Positions 32,776 through 43,950 are shown, counted from the stretch's first letter. The stretch: 64,000 bases of DNA from Brachypterus glaber (GCA_958510825.1 OY294044.1:79158895-79222894); one strand, 5' to 3'. Notes: generated by a model from the letters alone, not told the origin. Numbers and translations: made by a program.

Positions 32776-34597
32776 TGCACTCAAAAGCGTCACGGTGGGT
32801 TTGAATGCACCTTAAATGCGAAAATCGAGAACACTAAATTTTTCTCCTGAATAATATTCCCCGTACCCGTACGATTAATTTGACAACAAAAAGAGCAAAA
32901 TCCGTCGGGCGCTTTTTGAGAAAACTTTTTGGTGCAAAATCCGGTAAAAAGCCAAGGTTTTATAGTAGATTTTTTTTTGTTTCGCTTAAATAGTTGCTAG
33001 TTTTTCAAAATATTCCTTTTGTGGTAATTTAAAATTTTATAGTATATTAAAAAAATTGTTGACGAATGCTTAAGAATGCTTCAGAACGTCTTATGAAACG
33101 ATTTTTTATACTGTTTTTTCTTGTGAAGACCAAAAACAATACCAACGAAAAATTTTCATTTTTTATTCGTCTTTTTTTTATGGAACGTAAAAAAATGCAA
33201 TAAAAATAAATAAGTTTCCTATTAAAGCTCATTTCGACACATTTGGGTGTCATATAGCAAATTTTATAAAACGGAAACAGAGAAGATATTATTTAATTTT
33301 TGGGTTTATGCTTGTCATGCAGGAGAATGAATCAACTTAGATTGCTTTTCCTAAGAAAAATATTTCGTTACCAAGTAACAAGCTATGCGATCTGCGTTAT
33401 GTTCGTTATAAAAAAAAAATTAAAAAGTAAAAAAGAATCGAAAAGAAAAATTCCAAAAAAAAAATACTTTTCAACAATTTTTTTAAGGATTTATGGTTTT
33501 TTAGGTACGTCAAAGAAATAATCAATTTCCAACGCGTTGAAACGCCGGGAAAGTATTGTGGCGGCCACAACAGATTTTTTCCAAAAGGATTTATATTCTG
33601 TGTTGATACTTTTGGTAAAATAAACGTATTTTTTCTCGATTTACGCCATGATCGCATAGCTTTTTACAATAAAACTGTCATATGGAAAAACAAAAGCATT
33701 CGGGTTTTATAATATCTTCAAAAATCCCTAGTGTTGTAATGTCAACAATAATAAACCCAAATGTGTGCTTAATACTAAGTATAACGTAGATAAAATATCT
33801 TTATCCAATACATACAGATAATAAGACAATTACCAGCTTATTTTAAATAGGTAAACTCAATAATAACCCCCGCGTGGCTTTTACTTTATTGAGTGGATAA
33901 TTATTTATTTTACCCACTCAACTGTCACTTGTCAAATTATTTTCTTGTAAATGTTAAATTAAATTAAAATTTTTAATAAAAATATGAATTCCTAAGCTAT
34001 TTATTGGATAAAACCTTGTATGGCACTCATGGGTAAACCGATATTGCCCTCTCGAAAATTAACCTGCTTGGCTGACGCCTCGCAGGTTAATTTTCTCATG
34101 GGCAATATCTTACTTTACCCACTAGTACCATAAATAACTATTACTGTTTGCATTTTATAAAGTTTAACGTATGACACCTACATGGATGTCGTAATGAGCT
34201 TCATTATGACACCTATTGTTTTTTGTATTTTACCACGTTTCATAAAAAATAGACCATTCAAAATAATTTAAAAAAAACTGTTGGTAGGGTTTTAAACTTT
34301 AGGAGAAAAAATATCATAAAAACTATTTTCATAATAGGTTTTTAGGCACTCGTCATTTATTTATTTAATATAAATACAATGTAAAATTACCAGGAGAGGA
34401 ATATTTTGAAAAATAAGCAATCATTTAAGTAAAACATAAAATGTATTATAAGACCTTGGCTTTTTGCCGGTTTCTGCACAAATCTGAAGTTTTCTCAAAA
34501 ATCGCCCAACGGATTTTGCTATTTTTGGTGTCAAATAGTGTTCTCAATTTTCGCATTTCAGTTGCATTCAAACCCACAGTGCCGTATAAATGCAGCA
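32776..34597. repeat. Large inverted-repeat element, about 1.8 kb
   Basis: The left arm GTGGGTTTGAATGCACC...AAATGCGAAAATCGAGAACACTA (about 32795-32840) continues through AAAATCCGTCGGGCG and CCGGTAAAAAGCCAAGG. It pairs with the right arm at 34447-34585. The interior has no transposase frame and carries the dispersed repeat at 33799-34143. Confidence 0.7.
33799..34143 (+). repeat. Dispersed 340-bp repeat, copy B
   Basis: Near-identical to 5512-5850 in the same orientation, with sharp edges from CTTTATCCAATACATACAG to AACTATTA. In this copy the hairpin near the 3' end is better kept, AATTAACCTG pairing with CAGGTTAATT. It lies inside the 1.8-kb inverted-repeat element, so it arrived later. Confidence 0.8.
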
Positions 34598-34692
34598 AAT
34601 AACTTACTAGATTTTCCTATAACAGAGAAAAATCAGTTCAATTAAAATCCTTTAAAAAGTTTATCCATATCATTCATATCAAACAAATTAAA

Positions 34693-35345
34693 CAGTGCGC
34701 ATCCTCCCCCTTAACCTCCCCTTTAACTTTTGAACGGCTTAAGATAACTTAAAATTTCAAACACGTAAATAACATATGTTATATGACCCAAATTATTTTT
34801 TGGTTCATATGTATCTAAGTTTTTAGTAGCCACAGTGGAAGGCTAGGACAAGAGGGTTTTTTTTTATTGGAAAAGGGGTCCGTGTGCAGGGATGACGCGA
34901 AGGGGGTAGGGGGGCGCCACCACGGCAAAGTTGGGAAAATAAAAATATATGGTCAAATAGAGAACTTTGTCAGCTTTAAAATAATGTATTACATGACCCC
35001 CCTTTCTATTAAAAAATTTGGTTCCCCTGCCTCAAATGTGCCCCTAAAAGTATCAAATATATACCAAAAAATAACTTGGGTTATGCTCATGGTTCGGCGA
35101 CTTGCGAGCTATGACTCATATGTTGTCTTCTTTTTACACGTTTTTCATAGATACACTGCCGTGCGCGGTGTTATAGAGTGTGGGCAGCTGTCCGACAGCC
35201 GTCTTCGCTCAGTTCTCAGCAGTGTTAAGTTTATGCTACGTTCATGAACATATGAATAGCTCGTTAACTCCCGAGGTCTACTTATGCTATTTGCCCGTTT
35301 TAAATTTAAAGTTTATAGGTTATTGGGGGAATTTTGACACGACTG
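34693..35345. mobile_element. Palindromic mariner-like MITE copy, split by a younger insertion
   Basis: Related to 6213-6918. CAGTGCG at the left is followed by TTTAACTTTTGAACGGC. The middle keeps TTGGAAAAGGGGTCCGTGTG and CATGACCCCCCTTTC. The right arm stops at 35087 and resumes at 35289 (ATTTGCCCGTTTTAAATTTA), ending GACACGACTG before TA. The gap is the 193-bp element below. A plus-strand frame at 34867-35247 merely crosses both. Confidence 0.7.
35080..35288. mobile_element. Short hAT-like MITE nested in the mariner-like MITE
   Basis: GTTATGCT (35080-35087) and CTTATGCT (35281-35288) flank a 193-bp element. It starts CATGGTTCGGCGACTTGCG and ends CTCCCGAGGTCTA. It shares GACTTGCGAGCTATGA, CAGCTGTCCGACAGCCG and ATGCTACGTTCATG with the element at 36028-36206. 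Removing it rejoins the host MITE's right arm. Confidence 0.8.
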
Positions 35346-35898
35346 TATAAATTTTGCTTAATCTGATGTATATAAATTGATATCCTTGAGAAGGTCATAT
35401 CTCAAACTTTATTTCTTCCTAACTTAAGGATATAACTTTGTAAACCCCTATGGGGCCCATAAGGTTTGCCTCCAGACCTTTTCAAAGAAATCAGCTAAGG
35501 TAGCATACATTTTTACGACACTTCAGGTCATCGAATACGTCAAAATGACCATTTATATGACGTATAAATAACGTAAAAAAAGACGTAACAATATAGCAGA
35601 CTGCCGTCATTTTAAGGTGGTATTTAGGTCACTCTAGACCTTAGTCACTTTACCAATAAATGACGTATTTGGTAGTACCAAATTGGTACGTCAGATATTA
35701 AACGTCATTCAGACTTTCTTTAAAAAACATATTTTTAACGTCATCACGCACAACACAATGTCATATTATAGGTATAAGTTATAACTGTATATACTGTATA
35801 ACACAACTAGGATTTTCTCTTTTGTTTTTGATTAAAATCTTTTGATTTTCTGTAGCTTTTTATGAAAATTTGTACTCTTTTAATTTAAAACAATAGAG

Positions 35899-36009
35899 GT
35901 TCTCAAAGGGCGGAGGTCACTTTTTCAATAGCAGCGTTTTCACGTCAACTGTAATGTAATATTTTGAAAACGCCGCTATTGACAAAGTGACATCCGGCCC
36001 TTTGAACCA
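35899..36009. repeat. Hairpin MITE, about 110 bp
   Basis: GGTTCTCAAAGGGCGGAGGT pairs with the complement of CATCCGGCCCTTTGAACC. Both arms contain CAATAGC.GCGTTTTCA. Confidence 0.7.
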
Positions 36010-36019
36010 AACCACGGAT

Positions 36020-36214
36020 ATAATAACCACGGGTCGGGGACTTGCGAGCTATGAGTCATCTTTTGTCATCTTTTTTAACTTTTTTATAGATACATGGCGG
36101 GCGGAGTAGGGACAGCTGTCCGACAGCCGCTCGCGGTCACTTCTAAACTAATAATTTAATGCTACGTTCATGCAGGTATGAAAAGCTCGCTAACTCCCGA
36201 GGTCTAATAATAAC
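36020..36214. mobile_element. Short hAT-like MITE with 8-bp target duplication
   Basis: ATAATAAC at 36020-36027 and 36207-36214 flanks a 179-bp element. It starts CACGGGTCGGGGACTTGCG and ends CTCGCTAACTCCCGAGGTCTA. Its interior matches the copy at 35088-35280. The first ten bases equal those of the palindromic element at 3130, tying the three to one superfamily. Confidence 0.85.
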
Positions 36215-36363
36215 TGATTCATTCAGTCTACAGAGTTGCTTTTTTACTAATTTAGTTTTACCTGTGAAATTGTTGTTTTTATACGTTATTTATACGCCAT
36301 ATAAATGGTCATTTTGACGTATTTTTTGATGAACTTATGAAAGACGTCAGTCTGCTACTTGGG

Positions 36364-37119
36364 CATTTAAAGTTTTAAAATAAAAGCTTTTATTACATAC
36401 ATATTTAAGTTAAAAACCCGCTTTCTCGTTATTAGGAATATTATTAGAAAAAAATATGTGCCCTATCTAAATAGTAATATTAGGGGAAAGTGGATAAATT
36501 TCAGCCACTAAGCTGTTTTCGATACCTATCTCCTAATCCTCGAACTGTAATGCAATTATACGTTGAATATGTATCTGTTTAAACTTTAAAACTTTTTTGA
36601 ACAACCTAAAAGCTAACGTAACTTTCATAATATAATAAGATTTATATTATTATAATAATTATTTTTTAAATTATCAGATAATTATTGTCTAATGGAGGGG
36701 GCGAGTATCAAACAGGTAAAATATTGCACTAACCGGTAAGTGTCCAGTAATAACCGGACAAAAGCTAATAAGTTTGTCGTTTTATTATGTCCGGTTATTG
36801 CAACATCTCATGTTTTTCACCCGATTTTTTCAACAGGAACAGTATTAACTATAATTTCGGGGTTATTTCACGCTTTTTTTTGCAATAGATTTTTAAATCG
36901 CCTGAAATTTTTGTGCGATCCTACATGCCAATTAACCATATTGCTATTTATTTTTTCTTAATCGGCCCTAGATTTAGCCCCCAGCTACCAAAACATTACA
37001 CATTGTCAGAGAAGCCCTATTTTCTTAATTCTTGTATAACATTGTTATAAAATATATTGATTTAAAATTTGGAAGAAATTTGAAAAAATGTTTTGATTTT
37101 AACCCATAGGGGCGCTATG
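36364..37119. other. Spacer with a small hairpin
   Basis: AGTAATAACCGGACA and TGTCCGGTTATTGC (about 36748-36801) form an inverted pair. No gene is seen. A 73-codon frame across it is incidental. Confidence 0.5.
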
Positions 37120-39072
37120 GTCAATTATCCTAAAAAGAATGCCTTTTTTGGAGAGCAAAATTCTAGAGGTTCAGAAAAACCATGATATAGGTACGCGTGA
37201 AACTACAGATATCCAACTCTTTAGTTTTGGTATTTCTACAGACTAACGATGCCCCCGCTTCCTAGATCAATTATAGTAAAGGACTGCACGCATGCCATTT
37301 TCCATGTGTTTTTTGGGTAAAGTGGTCGATTAGTCTTATTGAAAACAAATCGTCGCCTTTTGGACAGACATTTAACAAAATTTTGCAACTTTTATAATGT
37401 GGGGTGAAAAAGTGATTTTTTTCTATTTTTGTATAAGAAGGCAGTTTTTTGCGATTTTCTCGTTAACGGTAAAAGATCCCAGGTAGCAAGGGATGTTATA
37501 TTACAAGAAATTAACATCACTTTTGGGTGTATTTTTAAACTAAATCATAACATCACATAATATTGAAAAATAACATGTATTTAACATCACATTTGCAACG
37601 TAACACGTGTGACGTGACAACCATGTTATTTAATAACAAATATTTAGCAACGCTGTGAATATATCGCATGTCACATATTAACGTGGCTTTCATGTGAATG
37701 TCATGTTATTTTGCTTCTCACCGACGTTCGAAGCAAAAAAATCGATATAAGATGATGTTGATAGAGTAAATTATTATAAGGAAATTGTATACACATTATA
37801 CGATTTCCAATGGATAGGGGGCTCTGCCAGGCTTCTCACGCACACGGATTAAAGGAATATATTCTCCGCTTAATCTGAAAATTCGTATTTAGAATCTATC
37901 TGTTTCAATCTGTGATTGTTTCAATTACTGATTGATTTTAAATACGATTTTTTTTATAGGGTTATAGCGTTTTTAATGGTTTTAATTTAGAAAAAGCTAA
38001 TATCCTAGGATATTATTTAAATATTAAAGTACCAGTAACGGCATCCGTAAGATATTAGATATAACAGAAATGTGAATTTATGATGTCACAAACACGTTAT
38101 TTTCGGGATGTCATTGTGTGATGTTATTAGGGGCGGACTTAGGACATCCCCACCATGCTACATTCTTGTTAAATGAGACTACAATCTTAACATCACATGT
38201 CACATATTAATGTGGCTTTCATGTGAATGTCATGTTATTTTGCTACCTGGGATATTATCAAAATTTAAAAACTATAATTTAAAACTTAACTTTTACTAAA
38301 AAAAGGTTTCTTAAATTTTTTTGTCAAAAAATTCGCCAAAACTAGGCTGACAAATATTTTTTTTGGTAACTATGCAATTTTTATTAAAAATATATGAAAA
38401 GCTAATTTTTTTTAACAATTTTGTTATTTTTTATTTATTTTTTTTCTTACTTTATTAGTTTTTAAAATATGACTATTTTTGCAGTCCTGCAACTTTAACA
38501 TCCTATAACTCGAAAACAAATAAAGTAAAGAAAAAACTTAATTAAACGAAATTGTTTAAAAAATTGCTTTTTATATATCTTTTATAAAAATTGCATAGTT
38601 ACCAAAAAAAATATTTGTCGATCTAGTTTTGGCGCTTAGCTCCTTTTTCACAAAAAAAAATAAAAAACCTTTTTTTTAGAAAAAGTTAAGTATTAAGTTG
38701 GTTATATTTTTTGAATTTTAAAAATATTTCGCCGATAAAATAGCAAAAAAATGCTTTTTTATTCATAAATAGAAAACAAAATAAGTTTTTCACCCCACAT
38801 TATAGAAGTTCCTAAACTTTGTTAAATGTATGTCGAAAATGCGAAGATTTGTTTTCAACAAGACTGAAATCGACATACGTGCAGTTCTTCACTATAATCG
38901 ATCGAGCAGGCGGGGGCATCGATAGTCTGTGGAAATGTATGTACTACAGAACTAAAGAGTTTGATAGCTATAGTTTCTCGCATGTATCATGGTTTTTCTG
39001 AAAATCGTTGATCCTAAAGAATTTGGCTCTCCAAAAAAGGTATTCTTGTAAGAAAAAATGATCATTTGGACT
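37120..39072. repeat. Large palindromic element, interrupted and cut by the assembly gap
   Basis: The left segment (37130-37440: GGAGAGCAAA, AAAACCATGAT, CCCCCGC, CACCCCACATTATA complement) pairs with the right segment (38795-39060: CACCCCACATTATAGAAGTT, GCGGGGGCATCGATAGTCTG, CATGGTTTTTCTG, TTTGGCTCTCC). It is interrupted by the element at 37478-38251. Its right end runs into the N gap. Confidence 0.75.
37478..38251. mobile_element. DNA element with CCCAGGTAGC ends, 774 bp
   Basis: The ends CCCAGGTAGCAA and TTGCTACCTGGG are inverted. Subterminal ATGTGAATGTCATGTTATTT and CACATATTAA.GTGGCTTTC occur twice, near 37660-37715 and near 38190-38245. GAT precedes the left end and ATATT follows the right end, so the host reads AAAAGATATTATC without it. 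A target duplication of two or three bases is likely. A truncated inverted copy is at 63439-63916. Confidence 0.75.
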
Positions 39073-39272
39073 NNNNNNNNNNNNNNNNNNNNNNNNNNNN
39101 NNNNNNNNNNNNNNNNNNNNNNNNNNNNNNNNNNNNNNNNNNNNNNNNNNNNNNNNNNNNNNNNNNNNNNNNNNNNNNNNNNNNNNNNNNNNNNNNNNNN
39201 NNNNNNNNNNNNNNNNNNNNNNNNNNNNNNNNNNNNNNNNNNNNNNNNNNNNNNNNNNNNNNNNNNNNNNNN
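39073..39272. other. Assembly gap of 200 N
   Basis: Exactly 200 undetermined bases, probably a nominal scaffold gap. It falls at the end of a large palindrome, a common cause of failed assembly. Confidence 1.
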
Positions 39273-39336
39273 TTTATCTTAACAGAAGCAGTCCGTTTTA
39301 CCTACTAGGCAAAAAAAATAAAGTTCTTCATATGTC

Positions 39337-39538
39337 GGAGCATACATAATTCATGGCGCTTTAGCCTTGAGTGCGTATTAACATAACTCCACCCTGCCCC
39401 ATCTAAGGACCATTTTTTATTATTATTAAAATTTAGTGCCCTCGCAATTAAATTTTGATAAAAAGAATGTTTAAGATGAGGCAGGGTGAAGTTATGTTAA
39501 AACGCACTTAAGTACAATAAAATATTGTACCAGCTCTA
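39337..39538. repeat. Foldback element, uninterrupted relative of 7593-7985
   Basis: CATGGCGC..AGCCTTGAGTGCG and CATAACTCCACCCTGCCCC at the left pair with AGGCAGGGTGAAGTTATG, ACGCACTTAAG and ATTGTACCAGCTCT at the right. It shows the unoccupied TTAA site used by the MITE at 7739. Confidence 0.7.
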
Positions 39539-40019
39539 CCTACTCTTTACATAACATAACCGTTTTTGAAAAAATTTAAGTTAAAGAAATAATATCACTT
39601 TCTGAGCAAGAAAAATAGGAACTAAATAGAAGTTTTAATAATGCAGGGTAATGCCTATTATGTGTTCTTTTGAACTAGATAGGCATTTATTCCAAATTTC
39701 AAAACTGAGTCGTAAACAGTAAAATATAAACCTTGTAAATAGTTGTCGGTAAATTATTTCGCTTTAGGATTGCTATTTAAGTGCGAAAATTTCTTGTAAA
39801 GTATTTAAATATTTATAATATCGAACCCTGACACATATATATTTAAAAAGTACAAATAAATATATCTTAGAAATTAAGTATTTCTAGAAACGACAAATAT
39901 AGCCGGCGCAATAACTATAGACGATTATGCCTCTCACTTGCACGCATCCTGCGTTACGAAGGTTAAAGCGTAAAGTTGAGAGCGCGCTCGGCTATAGTGA
40001 AAATTATTACTACATATAT
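39539..40019. other. Spacer, nothing recognised
   Basis: No gene or bounded repeat was seen. The G/C-richer stretch at about 39900-40000 has no clear frame. Confidence 0.45.
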
Positions 40020-40216
40020 TCCACGTGCAAAACTTTGTTGCTATATCCTAAAGGGTTCCTGAGTTATTAATAAAAACTGAATTTTTTAGCCACTTTCAAA
40101 GGGGCCTAGCTCCCTTAGGACGCATTTTTGGACATATGTTTATAGGAACTTTTTTCATATTTTCCTTTGCAGGATCACCTCTTAAAATGAATGACGCTAT
40201 TTCTAAATAACCCTGT
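40020..40216. repeat. Foldback family A, half copy
   Basis: CACGTGCAAAACTTTGTTGC, AAGGGTTCCTGAGTTATTAA, AAGGGGCCTAGCTCCCTTA and the terminal AACCCTGTATA match the right half of 11996-12630. The left half is missing. Confidence 0.7.
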
Positions 40217-40610
40217 ATAAATACTATACACTGATAAAAATTAAAATATTAAGTATTTATTGTAATTTTACAAAACGCAAAAAATTAAATCATTAAAATC
40301 TAAGTTGCCTCCTTTTGCGCTCAAGGCGAATAATTGCCGGATCAAAATCGAGAAATATGTTGCTTTTAACATAGATCTGGAGCACGGCATGTTTACAGAT
40401 ATTTAACAATAATAAAGTATGTCATCAGACAACTTAAAGCTTTACTTCAAGTCTAAGATCGTATCTTACACCTCGTTATGTATGTGCCAGAGTTTGGTAT
40501 AGTTATCTTAAAGCTATTGAACCACTGCTTACCAAACAACAAATAAATATTCTTTATGATGAACAATTTTTAATATTATATTTTAAATATTAAATACCTA
40601 CACTGCAAAT
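40217..40610. other. Spacer, nothing recognised
   Basis: No gene or repeat boundary was recognised. Confidence 0.45.
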
Positions 40611-40965
40611 AAAAAAACTTTTCCATTTTTTCACATTTCTCCATCACCTTGGAGGTGGAGTTGATTTTTTTAATATCAGAATCAATTTCACCGACCTCGA
40701 AAAACCCTATATACGAATTTTCACGAAAATATTGTAAAAATTTAAAAATTAATGCCCCCTCCCCGAGGGGGAGGTGTTAGAACATTGTTATTATCAGATT
40801 CAATTCAGCAACCTCAAAAATCCCAATAGTTAAACAAATTTTCACGAAACCATTGTAAACATTTAAAAATAATTACGCCCGGGGGGTAAATCAATTATTT
40901 TCAGATGCAGTTTCAGCCACCTAAAAAACCCTATTTTCAAATATTTGTGAAAAAATATTGTATTT
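40611..40965 (+). repeat. Degenerate tandem repeat, about 115-bp unit, three copies
   Basis: Each unit has a G/C block (GGAGGTGGAG, CCGAGGGGGAGG, CCGGGGGG), then TATCAGAT.CAATTTCA, ACCTCAAAAA.CC and TTTTCACGAAA.TATTGTA. The stretch at about 61035-61200 is the same repeat on the other strand. Confidence 0.65.
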
Positions 40966-41217
40966 TCTCCAAGTCAATGTTTAGATTTATTATTTAAAAA
41001 TTACAACATTATCAGGTGTACAATTTTCTTAAATCCTATGTAAATTTAGGAGAATATATCTCAAAAATTGTAGATATGATTGACTAAAATTTTGGCCAAT
41101 TACTATGGATACTAGGTTTAATAAAATATATAATTTGCAGAAAATTTAGCCAAAGACCAAAAACAAGGGTTTTTATGCCCGTTTTTATAAAAAAATACAA
41201 TGTACATCTAATCAAAA

Positions 41218-41811
41218 TTAAAAAACGTATGTAAGGTCAAAGCTGGAATATTGCTCGCTAGTATGGTACCCCCACCTCAATGTAAATATTAAAGCTATTG
41301 AAAATGTACAGAGAAAATATTTAAAGTATTTAGATTTCCGATTAACCGGGGTTTATCCTCCAAGAGGTATACCAAACGAAGTCTTGCAGCGCAGGCACTC
41401 TTATATGTCCTTATCTATTAGACGGCAGCAAGCTTCCATTATATTTCTACATAAACTATTAAATAACAGAGTTAAATGCAGCGAACTCTTACTTATGCTT
41501 AGATTTAATGTCCCGAAAAACACGTCCAGAAACTTAACATTTTTTTACTTAAAAAAAATTCAGAACTGATATTAGCAAGTATGCAACAGTTAATATAATG
41601 TGTAAAAACTATAATGATATTCATCGCAGACTGGACATTTTCAACTGTAGCATTAGCTCAATTAAAAGTTTTTTTAATGAACTGCTGTAAATCTTGTATA
41701 AATGTAAATATGTAAATACTGTATATATTAATATTTTTAGTTGTTATTCTATTGAGTTTTTATTTTTAGCTTATTTCGAGCTATGTAATTGGGTATATCC
41801 TGTATAGTTTA

Positions 41812-41841
<30 letters not shown>
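41218..41841 (+). pseudogene. 5'-truncated LINE fragment (RT C-terminal end and 3' tail)
   Basis: From about 41228 the plus strand reads VRSKLEYCSLVWYP, the conserved post-RT motif of Jockey/CR1-group LINEs. It then continues through 41384-41569. A frameshift near 41568 is followed by ...TDISKYATVNIMCKNYNDIH... to a stop near 41690. The 3' region ends in an (AAAT)n tail at about 41811-41841, the expected LINE terminus. The C-terminal half resembles the larger LINE at 53 kb, though not closely enough to be the same family. It is dead through truncation and frameshift. Confidence 0.8.
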
Positions 41842-41842
<1 letters not shown>

Positions 41843-42622
41843 AAAACATATATTAAAATATATTTAAATATCTTGGAAATTACGATAAAAATAATTATAT
41901 ATGTTTTTGTAGGGAATCAAAATTTATTTTTATCTGTGTAGAAGTTGATACCCTACTATAAATAATAAGTGAGTTATCGCTAAAAATTATATTTGTTGTC
42001 TGTTTTGCCCCCCTTGCCCTTTGCCAATGTTAACCATACTTAATGTGACGCAAATAACAAACAAATAAAAGGTTTTGAGTCGTTTGGAAAAAGATTTTTT
42101 TTAATCGGACATTCCGTTAAAAAGTTATAAGGTTTACAAAAAACCCGAAATTGCGTTTTTTGGTCGATTTTAATAACGTAAAAATAATTATACATACAAC
42201 TATCATTTCAAACACCCGTGTTACTTACGTTAAGATCGGTTTTATTGGAAAATAGCACGATCAAGATTAGCACGCTGAGCCCCGGTATGTTAAACTTTTT
42301 CGCGACCCTTGGACCCAATTTTTTTTATTACAAAATCTTGAGATTTATTTATAAAAAAGAGTGCTGTATATATTTTTTAATCATTTTATTTTGTTGTATG
42401 TTTTTAACGTTTCGTTTTAAGGGACGCGGATGTCCCTTACAGGGTCGCTAAAAACTTTGTTAAATACCTTATTAAGAACCCTCAAGTATCTCTAGTTTAT
42501 AAAAAACAATATGTCTGAACTCAAAAAATACCTTAAAGAGAAATAATGCTAGCGCCTTCACCATAATTGTAAATACATATAAGAATGGCAATTTATTATT
42601 AAAATGCTTTTTCTCACCACCA
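41842..42622. other. Spacer, nothing recognised
   Basis: A/T-rich. GCGGATGTCCCTTACAGGG at about 42427 recurs as GCGGATGTCCCTTGCGGGG at 43468, hinting at a dispersed repeat. There is no gene. Confidence 0.45.
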
Positions 42623-43102
42623 AGGGAACGTTCAAGTATTACGTAACGCAAATTTTGATCATTTTGGTTTGGACTGAAGTTTTCTCAATTCGTGAATATT
42701 TAAATTCACTTGGTCGATCTCTGTCTGTCCTCATCACATGGTACTGCATGACTGCAGTCCGCCTTCTTATCTGTCTGTCTGCAGACAGACATGTCTGTAT
42801 GTTTGTCTGTTGGTAGGTTATTCTGTAAATTTTGTTTATTCTGGGAATGTAGGAATTATAGGACCTGATAAAATGTTTGCGCAAATTTGCATAAAAAAAA
42901 AAAAATGTGACGTACACCCACGGACTGGAAAAGAAAGAAAATATTTTTAATGTAGGTGTAAAAGGGTTTTAAATTGTTTGTAGGAAGATTACAGTTCTGA
43001 ATTTGAAATACCTCTGTGTGTCAGATTTATTCACTTTTGGGGTTTCAGAATGTTCTCTACAAATGGCCAAATTTTGCGTTACGTAATACTTGAACGCTCC
43101 CT
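42623..43102. mobile_element. MITE with AGGGAACGTTCAAGTATTAC ends, 480 bp
   Basis: The left end AGGGAACGTTCAAGTATTAC then GTAACGCAAATTTT pairs with the right end AAATTTTGCGTTACGTAATAC then TTGAACGCTCCCT. The match is over 30 bases. A solitary end of the same family is at 52319-52360. The interior has TGTCTG/CAGACA reiterations near 42770-42810. There is no transposase frame. Confidence 0.8.
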
Positions 43103-43111
43103 AAAAGTAAA

Positions 43112-43345
43112 AAAAAAAGCTCGGACCAATCAATTAATTTTTTTAATTTTGCAAATTTTGGTGTTAAAAAAGTTATCAAAATTTTCACCCCCTTGCACCC
43201 ACCCTACCCAACTTTTTTTTCAAATACCAACCTACTCCTTGTGACACATCGTTGGAAAGGGTGCAAGGGGTCTAACATTTTTATAACTTTTTTTACACCA
43301 AAATTTGCAAAATTTTTAATAAAAACCTGTCCGAGCGTTTTTTTG
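43112..43345. repeat. Palindromic element, about 235 bp
   Basis: GCTCGGACCAATC and CAAATTTTGGTGTTAAAAAA, then CCCCCTTGCACCC, at the left pair with GGGTGCAAGGGG, TTTTTTACACCAAAATTTGC and CCTGTCCGAGC at the right. The centre is near 43225. Confidence 0.75.
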
Positions 43346-43576
43346 TTAACTTGTAACTGAAAAGTTAATCGGGTGATCCCAGAATTAATTTACGCACTGT
43401 ATATTTTCTAAAAACAGTATAGTAGCATTGACTAATAAGATTATTATTATGATAGTAGTAAGCGCCGCGGATGTCCCTTGCGGGGCTTAACGTGGTAAGT
43501 GATCCCAATATTTTATTTTGTAAAGAATAAAAAAAATATATTTTCTTTTTCTTATAAGATTTAGGTCGCTGAAAAC

Positions 43577-43950
43577 GAATTCGAAAAAATTTGTTCCCGA
43601 AAAAACTGATGAGCCAAAGAAAAGCTCATCGCTTTTGAAAATTTTCCGACTACGAAAAAAGATCCTCCCTGAAAATATCTAATGAGGTCACCAATCTTGC
43701 CTTGGCAAAATTGCCGACTTGATTAAAATTTGCCGACTTGTCTCGCTCCGACGAACAAAAAAAAATTCTCCAAAAATAATTTATAAAAAAGCTGATGACT
43801 AAAAGAAAAGCTCGCCGCCTCTAAAAATTTTACGACTACGAAAAAAAATCCCCCTGAAAAAAATCTAATGACTAAAAAAAAGTTCACCAATCTTGTCTTG
43901 AAAAAACTGCCGACTTGTCTAAAGTTTGCCGACTCATCTGCTGAAAATAA
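43577..43950 (+). repeat. Two tandem copies of a 185-190 bp unit
   Basis: Each unit runs CTGATGA..AAAGAAAAGCTC, then TTTT.CGACTACGAAAAAA, TCC.CCCTGAAAA, TCTAATGA, TCACCAATCTTG and TTGCCGACTTG. The first is at about 43598-43740 and the second at about 43790-43935. It is non-coding and lies in intron 2. Confidence 0.7.

Larger units (their letters stand above)
35493..36363. repeat. Inverted-repeat element carrying two nested insertions
   Basis: The left arm TACGTCAAAATGACCATTTA and GTATAAATAACGTA (35540-35580) pairs with the right arm at 36275-36330. The outer words AAGGTAGCATAC and, complemented, CAAGTAGCAGAC match loosely. Two smaller elements (35899-36009 and 36028-36206) sit inside. Confidence 0.65.

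Noticed and set aside
34867..35247. 126-codon plus-strand frame
   Set aside because: It runs across the junction of a nested MITE and its host repeat, so it cannot be an ancestral gene.
39058..39308. Two frames spanning the N gap
   Set aside because: They consist almost wholly of undetermined bases.
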